Positions 1 to 5,626 of a DNA stretch of 7,063 bases are shown piece by piece. The notes under the pieces are model-generated. The model did not search any database, was not told the DNA's origin, and was given only the letters and a program-made list of their open reading frames with translations. Every line of letters begins with the position of its first letter. The first letter of the stretch is position 1. The stretch lies in the NCBI GenBank assembly GCA_002499325.1, contig DALC01000085.1:1-7063 (forward strand). Direction: 5' to 3'. The stretch comes from Euryarchaeota archaeon UBA538. Lineage in GTDB: Archaea; Thermoplasmatota; Poseidoniia; Poseidoniales; Thalassarchaeaceae. The position numbers and the translations under genes were made by a program.

Positions 1-264
1 ATACTACCTCCGGAAAAAAGGTGGATGAAACGAGAGCAACTAATATCGAAGCTACCCTCACTCTTGGATGCAAGAAGACAAGGCGAATCTGAACAAAGTG
101 AGAACTCAGTGAGGAGCATCATGCTAGAATGGTGGAGAGTCGATTTGGAATCACTAACAATACGAACAATTGATGCAGTATTTCCCGCTTGGATGCTTCA
201 TGTCGCGGAGAGAGAGGATGTCCTGTTGCATGGAATAAATGGCAGGACATACCCACTGCCCTAA
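1..264 (+). CDS. 3' end of an unrecognised protein (5' truncated)
   Basis: The reading frame is open from the first base and ends at TAA (262-264), giving at least 87 residues. An ATG at 25-27 could begin a 79-aa protein. However, the purine-rich stretch before it (AAGGTGG) directly abuts the ATG, too close for a normal ribosome binding site, and the frame continues upstream, so I treat this as the tail of a longer gene. The visible part is soluble-looking. It has a charged N-terminal half with a Glu/Ser-rich stretch, then a Trp-containing segment (EWWRVDLESL) and a hydrophobic stretch around AVFPAWMLHV. It ends in GRTYPLP. I do not recognise a family or catalytic motif. It converges on coiled-coil gene C, and the two stop codons overlap. 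A small standalone protein is the alternative. Confidence 0.55.
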   Translation: MLPPEKRWMKREQLISKLPSLLDARRQGESEQSENSVRSIMLEWWRVDLESLTIRTIDAVFPAWMLHVAEREDVLLHGINGRTYPLP

Positions 265-1133
265 TTGCGTTGCAGGGACATCAGCTCTTCGGTAGAGAGA
301 GTATCCCCTGACATCAATTTGGACATGAGATCAGAGACCTCGGTTTTTTCTTCAGATACATTCTCATCCGTCCTCATCTCAATCGCTTTAATCATGTCCT
401 GAATGGAGTGAATACACCTTAACGAAACGATATACAGGCTATGTATCGAGTCAGCCTCCTTCTTGGATTTAGTCAATCCAGAATGAGCCGAATTAGCCTG
501 ATCACGCAACCTGTCAACCTCTTCTGACAGTTCAACCATCAAATCGTGAGCTTCCTGTGCCGATATTACCGCCTTCTCAACTCTATTGTGAGCTTCTTCC
601 TGGGCCCTTTCAGCACTACGAACACTGGACTTCAAGTCACTTAGCCTTCCTCCATCTTTGTTCGATTCTTTCGCTTCCTTCAACTCTTGACTGAGCTTCT
701 TCATTTCTCTGAAGAAACCCTTCTCACTTGCACCCGTGAAGCCTCCCCTTTCGTATTTTCTTTCAAGGGCATCCATCTTCGCCCGAATTTTAGCAGGTGA
801 GGGGCCCGAATTTCTCTTTAATTTCTCACCGCTATCTTCCAGTCTGGACAGTATTTCTCTTAACTCTGTTCTGATTGATTTTAACTCATCCGATTTAATG
901 GCTCTTTCGAGCTTGAGATCCTTGACCCTGGTATTTGCCTCATCACGAATCTCTTTCTGTGACCTTACTTCGGAAATCAGCTCTTTGACCTGTCTATTTA
1001 CCTCATTCCTCGTATCCAAGTATGCTCTAACTTTGGCATTCAATTCGTCACGTAACTCACGCTTCTCGTCTAATCCAGACTCAAGAGATTGCTTCGCCGG
1101 AGCGAAAACTTCCATTATCTCGTCGAGCTTCAA
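261..1133 (-). CDS. Coiled-coil protein C, archaeal COG1340-like
   Basis: This 290-aa protein is almost entirely charged alpha-helix and is soluble, with no signal peptide, membrane segment or ATPase motif. Near the N-terminus the element R-[DN]-E-x-N-x-x-V occurs three times (residues 28-35, 42-49, 63-70), spaced 14 and 21 residues, so the repeats stay in heptad phase. This element, the central hinge-like region around residues 107-140 and a later KEADSIH segment (225-231) resemble the uncharacterised archaeal coiled-coil family COG1340, whose role is unknown. It ends with SGDTLSTEELMSLQ, a motif shared with gene B. The start is TTG at 1131-1133: an in-frame stop at 1149-1151 limits extension and no ATG lies between. 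An internal ATG at 1113-1115 (residue 7) is the alternative, and neither has a strong SD. It is third in the minus-strand cluster, 64 bp after gene B. The family call is good; the function is unknown. Confidence 0.82.
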   Translation of the reverse strand: MKLDEIMEVFAPAKQSLESGLDEKRELRDELNAKVRAYLDTRNEVNRQVKELISEVRSQKEIRDEANTRVKDLKLERAIKSDELKSIRTELREILSRLEDSGEKLKRNSGPSPAKIRAKMDALERKYERGGFTGASEKGFFREMKKLSQELKEAKESNKDGGRLSDLKSSVRSAERAQEEAHNRVEKAVISAQEAHDLMVELSEEVDRLRDQANSAHSGLTKSKKEADSIHSLYIVSLRCIHSIQDMIKAIEMRTDENVSEEKTEVSDLMSKLMSGDTLSTEELMSLQRN

Positions 1134-1167
1134 TATGGGACCCCAACATTACCGAATTTGTACTGAC

Positions 1168-1174
1168 ATTTAAG
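1168..1174 (-). promoter_or_regulatory. Possible TATA-like box for gene C
   Basis: Within the 64-bp gap between genes B and C, the minus strand reads CTTAAAT about 34 nt before the TTG start. That fits an archaeal promoter giving a leader of about 10 nt. The match is weak and AT-rich by nature. Gene C may instead be read from the upstream promoter. Confidence 0.25.
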
Positions 1175-1197
1175 CACATAGTAGAGCAGTAATTTAC

Positions 1198-2163
1198 TCA
1201 ATCTTCTCTCTTAGTTGCAAGATTACCTTTTCTAGGTCCCCTTCGAGAGACCCCAATCCTTCTCTTCTTCTTGGTAGGGGTATTCTTGGTACCAACTTCG
1301 GACCCAACATCCCCACCTCCTCCAGTCAAGTCCGATAGACTTCCCGATCCCAGAAGCGCATCTAGTTCTATGGTACTCAGTGAGCCACCTGTTTTGGCTT
1401 TGGCTTTGATTTCAGAAAACCTGACTTTCCTATTTCTTCCACCGGTTATCTTCTGATAAGTCCTAACTCTGGATAGCCCTTTCCCCAAAGACTTCCTCTT
1501 GGATTCGATCACATCAATCCGCTTATCGATTTTTGAAATCCTCTTACTAATTTTTCTAACCTCCGCTCTACTAGTCTTATTTTCATTTCCAGACTCTGAT
1601 GAAGCCTCTTTCTCCAATACCTCCTTTTCCTTACGTCCAGCATCAAGTTTTATTGTAACATCTCTCATTTCCTTAGCTTTCTCTACGTATTCGGAGTGTG
1701 CTATTTCAGATTCGGCCTTCTTTAAAATAGATGCTTGAATTTCAAAAAACCTTCTGAATGCTTCCAATTCTCGTGAAAGCGTAGGAACAGCGGTCAAGTC
1801 ATTGTCAATGGTAGTCAATCTCCTGTAAGTCTCGGATAGCCACTCCTTCAGTACATCCATCGGAGGGGGAATAAGCCTATTCACATCATCTCTCCTTTTT
1901 CTAGATGAATCAGCGGCTTTTCTTATTTCGTGAAATTTTCTTAATAGTCCCCTTCTCTCCGAATTAGCCCCTTCCATCTTGCCAACTATGCCACGGAGAA
2001 TTCTAACTCTGTTAACTAGATCCATCCTCTCCGAACGAAGGTCTCTCTTTTCACTCTCAATAGAACCTAACTCTCTTTCAAGGCTACTCCTCATCTCTTG
2101 AACCTCATGACCATCAAGATCTTCTAGGTCACTGAATGAGCTGGCGGGATCATCTTCACTCAT
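1198..2163 (-). CDS. Coiled-coil protein B with basic C-terminal tail
   Basis: This 321-aa protein is predicted soluble and mostly helical. An acidic N-terminus (residues 1-20) leads into a coiled coil (about 21-95) that is broken by a proline run (IPPP, 98-101). A second helical region (102-180) contains the less repetitive block PTLSRELEAFRRFFE. A Ser/Asn-rich hinge (about 187-198) is followed by a strongly basic coil (200-240). Residues 261-267 (SLSTIEL) match the end of protein C. The last 45 residues are Gly-rich, then Lys/Arg-rich (TKKKRRIGVSRRGPRKG), as if to bind nucleic acid or another polyanion, though this is inference. The ATG overlaps the TGA of gene A (ATGA), and a strong GGAGGAGG lies 4 nt upstream, so the start is well supported and translation is probably coupled to gene A. 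I read it as a divergent relative of protein C. There are no Walker motifs, so it is not an SMC or Rad50 protein. Confidence 0.8.
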   Translation of the reverse strand: MSEDDPASSFSDLEDLDGHEVQEMRSSLERELGSIESEKRDLRSERMDLVNRVRILRGIVGKMEGANSERRGLLRKFHEIRKAADSSRKRRDDVNRLIPPPMDVLKEWLSETYRRLTTIDNDLTAVPTLSRELEAFRRFFEIQASILKKAESEIAHSEYVEKAKEMRDVTIKLDAGRKEKEVLEKEASSESGNENKTSRAEVRKISKRISKIDKRIDVIESKRKSLGKGLSRVRTYQKITGGRNRKVRFSEIKAKAKTGGSLSTIELDALLGSGSLSDLTGGGGDVGSEVGTKNTPTKKKRRIGVSRRGPRKGNLATKRED

Positions 2164-2972
2164 TCTTCCTCCTCCTTCTTCTTGGATTTCTTCCTCGCAA
2201 ACGAAGAAGCACCACCATCTAACACCCTATTCATGTCTGAGAGAAGGTCATCAAATCCCGTAGAGCTATCACCGAAGCCTGTAGATATTTTTCCCTCCCA
2301 CAGTGAAATCGCACCTGATGACTGGGCGTATAGCTCTCTAGCTCTATCTAACTGTCTCCTTATGTCTCTTATTTCAGACTGTAGTGATATCTTTTTTTCA
2401 TACAGAGGCTGTGCCTTTTCCACTGCCCTGAGCATCCTAGAATGTGCCGCTTCTGAAATCCTAAAATTGGAAATCATAGTCTTCCTTGAATCAACATACC
2501 TAGACATCTCAGGATTAGACTCTCTCCTTTCTTTGAGCCATTTCTCATTCTTTTCAATTAGCTTCTTCCGCTTGGCAATCAGCTTCCCCTCCTCTTTGTG
2601 GTCCAATGCCGAGGTTTCTATTTTCTCCTCTATGTCCTCAAGCTCTTCGAGAAGCTTTACTTTCCTCCACTCGGGGTCCAGACTTACCATTCCTCCCTTC
2701 TCAGAGAGTAACTCTATTGATTTTTTAACTTCGGATAATTTCGCTCTAGCAACGGCTTGTGAAGAATCTCTTTCAGTCTTCTTTTCAGCTACAACTTCAT
2801 TTGCTTTCCTATGAGATTCAACTGCTCTCTTAACACGGGGGGAAAGAGCCTCCTCCTCTGCTTCCAGATTCCTAATTACATTGGGAAGTTGTTCTTCTAA
2901 TGCCTTCCATCGTGCTAGCAAGCTCTCAGCCAGCTCGATTGGTTTTACCTCTAGTAAATGTTGGACGTCCAT
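2160..2972 (-). CDS. Coiled-coil protein A, first gene of the cluster
   Basis: From ATG at 2970-2972 this encodes 270 aa. A GTG at 3009-3011 would add 13 residues. I prefer the ATG because GGAG (2982-2985) lies 9 nt upstream, a TATA-like TTTAA lies about 28 nt upstream, and the GTG sits inside the palindrome at 3004-3022. The protein is soluble and highly charged, with long helices at residues 10-90, 100-160 and 175-225. The middle element LDPEWRKVKLLEELEDIEEK (98-117) looks like the segment that in COG1340 proteins links two coils. After the last helix comes a Gly/Ser-rich stretch with FDDLLSDM, then a mixed-charge tail KKSKKKEEEE. The codons of the poly-Glu end also supply the SD sequence of gene B. 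Together with B and C it probably forms a set of interacting filament or scaffold proteins (inference). No enzyme motif is visible. Confidence 0.8.
   Translation of the reverse strand: MDVQHLLEVKPIELAESLLARWKALEEQLPNVIRNLEAEEEALSPRVKRAVESHRKANEVVAEKKTERDSSQAVARAKLSEVKKSIELLSEKGGMVSLDPEWRKVKLLEELEDIEEKIETSALDHKEEGKLIAKRKKLIEKNEKWLKERRESNPEMSRYVDSRKTMISNFRISEAAHSRMLRAVEKAQPLYEKKISLQSEIRDIRRQLDRARELYAQSSGAISLWEGKISTGFGDSSTGFDDLLSDMNRVLDGGASSFARKKSKKKEEEE
2168..2175 (-). promoter_or_regulatory. Shine-Dalgarno site of gene B inside the end of gene A
   Basis: On the minus strand GGAGGAGG lies 4 nt before the ATG of gene B and within the Glu codons that end gene A. With the ATGA stop/start overlap (2160-2163), this fixes the start of gene B and supports translational coupling. 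Confidence 0.7.
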
Positions 2973-3000
2973 TGCATTTGGCTCCAGCCGGTACCGTCGG

Positions 3001-3005
3001 TTAAA
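3001..3005 (-). promoter_or_regulatory. TATA-like box of the coiled-coil cluster
   Basis: The minus strand reads TTTAA, followed by about 28 nt to the preferred ATG of gene A (2972). This spacing would give a leaderless or nearly leaderless transcript, which is common in archaea. The TFB recognition element would lie directly upstream, inside the palindrome at 3004-3022. Confidence 0.4.
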
Positions 3006-3022
3006 GGTCACTATGTGACCTT
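3004..3022. promoter_or_regulatory. 19-bp perfect inverted repeat, candidate operator
   Basis: The sequence AAGGTCACTATGTGACCTT has two exactly complementary 8-nt arms around a 3-nt centre (TAT). It is in the divergent intergenic region, touching the TATA-like box of the minus-strand cluster and about 54 nt before the plus-strand ATG at 3076. The geometry suits a dimeric helix-turn-helix protein. DtxR-family operators are also about 19 bp with AGGT...ACCT-type arms, and a DtxR-like protein is encoded two genes away. The spacing differs from the classical DtxR consensus, so that link is only a hypothesis. Confidence 0.6.
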
Positions 3023-3031
3023 AGAAGGGGT

Positions 3032-3039
3032 TTGTTTCA
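3032..3039 (+). promoter_or_regulatory. Weak T-rich TATA-like element before the surface protein gene
   Basis: GTTTCATA is centred about 40 nt before the ATG at 3076. It could place a transcription start about 10-15 nt upstream of the gene, enough to include the SD site. It is not a close match to the archaeal TATA consensus; the promoter is inferred mainly from the divergent gene arrangement. Confidence 0.25.
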
Positions 3040-3065
3040 TACGCCCTAACATCTCGGAAGTTTTT

Positions 3066-3071
3066 AGGTGA
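3066..3071 (+). promoter_or_regulatory. Shine-Dalgarno site of the surface protein gene
   Basis: AGGTGA lies 4 nt before the ATG at 3076 and matches the anti-SD end of archaeal 16S rRNA. It agrees with a start that puts a signal peptide at the N-terminus. Confidence 0.6.
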
Positions 3072-3075
3072 GGAT

Positions 3076-4971
3076 ATGAAGCATACCGTATCATACATCA
3101 TATTACTCTCTTTCATACTTATTTCCTCCAATTCTGCATCTGCCGATGACTCACAGTTATCCGAAATAGAAATTCAAGAGTCTTCTGACTGGGAAATAAT
3201 AGTTATCGATCAGTCTACTTCATTGCCTAATGGTAACGAAACATTCTCCGATGGCGATTATGTGAGCATCTCAGTTAAGGTAAGCAACACAGGAAATCAG
3301 AGTATAAACGGTAGTTGGAAATTAAAATTACTTTCTGAAGGAGTATGGCACTCATCGGTTGGTCAAAACGAGACATGGGATGCCAATGATGATCTACTAT
3401 CCGAGATCACTCTGGGTCCACTCATCGAGGGGATTATGACACTAAAATTTGAAATTTCTATAGATAATTCCACTTCTAACATTTCTGAAACCATACAAAT
3501 TACAGTGTCTCCAAATCCAATACTCTTCACTTCAGCGGGAGAAGCGTTAATCGCAATAACAGGCGAACCGGCGTATATTGGCGATATTCTTACAGCTTCA
3601 ATATTGGTGGAAAACGGAGGGGATTCGGAAGGATCAGTAATGCTCATACTCTACGATATCGACTCAACGATATTATTCTCAGGGGAGCCTGTTTTGATTA
3701 GTCCAGGATCCAGCAGGGAAATTTCAGTAGATTTCAACTTCTCTTCGTATGGAGAAAAATGGTTCCAGTGGAAAATTAATAGTGATTTAGGAGGGGTATC
3801 TCCGGACTTATCTGGAAACCATACAATTACAATTCTTCCGCAACAAGAAGTCACATTAGGCCTTGCATCAAGTGACTGGTCAGTTTCTAATGGATTATCA
3901 ATTGACTATTGGATTTCTCTCACAGACGGGCCCCAAAGAAATGTACAGGTTTCGATAAGTGAATTTGAATCGGGTATCTCAAAAGAACTCCAGAAATTCA
4001 CAATCACTCTCAGCCAAGGTGTAAGGCAACTTGAGATTAAGATTACTGATCCTAGTCCGGGACTAGACAGAATTGAAATTTCTGTGAATCCTTTGAGTTG
4101 GTATTCGGAACAAATCCCAGATTTAGATGTACAACTAGTTAGTCCACAGCCTGTAATAGAGATTTCTTCATGTGTTCAGAGCCCAGATGTTCTGGAATTC
4201 TCAGACACGCTAATTATCACATGTACAATTAAAAATACAGGCAACTCAGATTCTTTACCTGGACATATTTCACTATCTAGGGTCTCGGATGGTTATATTT
4301 TCAGTGATTCAGGATTGTCGATGGTTCAATTAAATGTTGGGGAGGAAAAATCGATATCATTGACTGTCCCAAATTGGCAGGATGAGGGTACTACAGCCTT
4401 GCAGGTTAAGTTTTCATCTGCCGTAAGCACCTCCTCAGGAAGTATAGCGGTTCAGGCTAATCAGAGGCCTTCGGAAGGTTTTGAGATTCCATTCGACCCA
4501 ACCGCAGCCCTCCTCGGTGCAGTTTCCGGACTAGTTTTGATGATGATTTTACTCGCGTTCTGGAGAGTTGCAACAGAAAGGACTCCCGACACAGAAAAGA
4601 AGAAGCTTGACTCTTCCTCAAGGATTGAGAAAAGGATGAAGCGTGATAACATAGAGGCTTCATGTCCAACATGTAATCAAAGACTCAGTATCCCGGGAAA
4701 TCACGTGGGTAGAGTGCGATGTCCCGCATGCTCAAACAGCTTTGAAGTTGGAGTCAGGGAGGACACTGCCCCGCCTGCTAAAAAGGAAGAAATGGAAAGT
4801 AAAGATACAGAGAAAAACGTAGATATTATCTCATCCTCAGACAGCGATATACTTTCATGTCCATCTTGTGAACAGTTACTCAAGGTGCCATTGGCCAAGA
4901 GACCGGTAATGTCCAGATGTCCTGCATGCAGATGTGAGTTTATGGCTCTTGGAGGTGATTTGGATGGATGA
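3076..4971 (+). CDS. Secreted Ig-repeat surface protein with membrane anchor and two cytosolic zinc ribbons
   Basis: This is a 631-aa protein. Residues 1-23 are a signal peptide (Lys/His start, hydrophobic core, cleavage expected near SASA-DD). Residues about 35-465 are beta-rich and seem to form four Ig-like, CARDB-type domains, marked by turns such as VSNTGNQ (69-75), VENGGDSE (178-185) and IKNTGNSDS (385-393). Many N-x-S/T sites suggest a glycosylated outer face. The only ectodomain cysteines, C366 and C383, could form a disulfide. Residues 477-498 form one transmembrane helix followed by a basic segment (RIEKRMKR), so the C-terminus should be inside. The tail has two zinc-ribbon motifs, C530-x2-C533/C549-x2-C552 and C595-x2-C598/C615-x2-C618, separated by an acidic linker. 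A role in adhesion or envelope structure, with the ribbons passing signals or docking a partner, is inference. It heads the plus-strand operon and overlaps the regulator gene by 8 bp. Confidence 0.85.
   Translation: MKHTVSYIILLSFILISSNSASADDSQLSEIEIQESSDWEIIVIDQSTSLPNGNETFSDGDYVSISVKVSNTGNQSINGSWKLKLLSEGVWHSSVGQNETWDANDDLLSEITLGPLIEGIMTLKFEISIDNSTSNISETIQITVSPNPILFTSAGEALIAITGEPAYIGDILTASILVENGGDSEGSVMLILYDIDSTILFSGEPVLISPGSSREISVDFNFSSYGEKWFQWKINSDLGGVSPDLSGNHTITILPQQEVTLGLASSDWSVSNGLSIDYWISLTDGPQRNVQVSISEFESGISKELQKFTITLSQGVRQLEIKITDPSPGLDRIEISVNPLSWYSEQIPDLDVQLVSPQPVIEISSCVQSPDVLEFSDTLIITCTIKNTGNSDSLPGHISLSRVSDGYIFSDSGLSMVQLNVGEEKSISLTVPNWQDEGTTALQVKFSSAVSTSSGSIAVQANQRPSEGFEIPFDPTAALLGAVSGLVLMMILLAFWRVATERTPDTEKKKLDSSSRIEKRMKRDNIEASCPTCNQRLSIPGNHVGRVRCPACSNSFEVGVREDTAPPAKKEEMESKDTEKNVDIISSSDSDILSCPSCEQLLKVPLAKRPVMSRCPACRCEFMALGGDLDG
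4951..4958 (+). promoter_or_regulatory. Shine-Dalgarno site of the DtxR-like gene
   Basis: GGAGGTGA is a full match to the SD consensus, 5 nt before the ATG at 4964 and inside the last codons of the surface protein gene. It decides the regulator start against an upstream in-frame ATG at 4934, which lacks an SD and would add ten hydrophobic residues not expected in this family. Confidence 0.8.
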
Positions 4972-5626
4972 TTTAAGTGAATTTGAAGAGATGTATCTAA
5001 AAAGAATTTTTGAAATTTATGATTCAGAGCCAAGTACTATTGTCAAGACTTCCCAACTAGCTGAAATAATGTCTGTTAGCAACGCTTCTTCAACTGAAAT
5101 GATTCAAAGACTATCAGATAGAGGCCTATTGACGTATGTTCCTTACAAGGGGTGCAGACTAACCCCGATAGGATTTAACACGGCTGCTAGGATAAAAAGG
5201 AGGGAGGGGTTATTGCAGATCTTACTTACCGATGTAATTGGGTTTGACGGCGACGTTGATGCCGCTGCTTGTAAGATGGAGCATAATATTTCAATCGATT
5301 TAGAAGAATCACTTGATAGGATGTTAGGGTATCCAGACCAGACTCCAAAAGGGAAAAAAATTCCATCTATAAAGCGTTCAGTAAAACCTCACCATGATGG
5401 ACTTTTGTTACCTCTTTCATTCATCCCTGTTGGTTCTTCAGCAACCATAGAGGTGATTGCCCTTCAGCCAACCGATGTGAAGACACTGGAATTATCAGGC
5501 TTAGGGATAGGATCTAGGATAGAGGTTCGCGAGCAGGGGGTATATTCAAATGGGCAACAAATATCCATCAGTGAATCTATCATGATGAGGATTCTATCTC
5601 GCACGGAGGGTCCCGATGTCAATTAA
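4964..5626 (+). CDS. DtxR/IdeR-family metal-dependent transcriptional repressor
   Basis: This 220-aa protein has the full three-part layout of the family: an N-terminal winged helix (about residues 5-75, recognition helix about 40-52), a metal-binding and dimerisation domain (about 76-135), and an SH3-like FeoA domain (about 148-215, with LSGLGIGSRIEV). Compared with DtxR of Corynebacterium from memory, the primary metal site is kept: M10, C103, E106 and H107 (the CKMEH motif; DtxR M10, C102, E105, H106). Met and Cys here point to an iron-type rather than an MntR-type sensor. The ancillary-site positions are changed: H79, E83 and H98 of DtxR align with E81, Q85 and D99. Several recognition-helix residues also differ. 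It probably binds DNA as a dimer when loaded with Fe(II) or a similar metal. The start at 4964 is set by a consensus SD and puts M10 at the expected position. No metal transporter is visible nearby; the target may be its own operon (inference). Confidence 0.88.
   Translation: MDDLSEFEEMYLKRIFEIYDSEPSTIVKTSQLAEIMSVSNASSTEMIQRLSDRGLLTYVPYKGCRLTPIGFNTAARIKRREGLLQILLTDVIGFDGDVDAAACKMEHNISIDLEESLDRMLGYPDQTPKGKKIPSIKRSVKPHHDGLLLPLSFIPVGSSATIEVIALQPTDVKTLELSGLGIGSRIEVREQGVYSNGQQISISESIMMRILSRTEGPDVN
5605..5610 (+). promoter_or_regulatory. Shine-Dalgarno site of the membrane protein gene
   Basis: GGAGGG lies 5 nt before ATG 5616-5618, inside the end of the regulator gene. A second candidate, AAGGAG at 5625-5630, lies 9 nt before ATG 5640-5642 in the same frame. 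Both are credible, so the N-terminus is uncertain by eight residues. Confidence 0.55.

Noticed and set aside
958..967. Copy of one operator arm (TGTGACCTTA)
   Set aside because: A single 10-nt half-site inside the coding sequence of coiled-coil gene C with no matching second arm. Likely chance.
736..1173. 145-codon open frame on the plus strand
   Set aside because: Antisense to coiled-coil gene C, with a Ser/Leu-rich low-information translation. The same explanation applies.
2182..2814. 210-codon open frame on the plus strand
   Set aside because: It lies wholly antisense to coiled-coil gene A, and its Ser/Phe-rich translation is what the complement of Glu/Lys/Arg-rich coil codons gives. No start context or recognisable domain.
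261..2972. SMC/Rad50-like or bacterial filament protein identity for the coiled-coil genes
   Set aside because: No Walker A, Walker B or signature motif and no hinge or head domain; the proteins are only 270-321 aa.
4934..4963. Upstream in-frame ATG as the start of the DtxR-like gene
   Set aside because: It would add a hydrophobic extension not expected for the family and has no SD. The ATG at 4964 has a consensus SD and places Met10 correctly.
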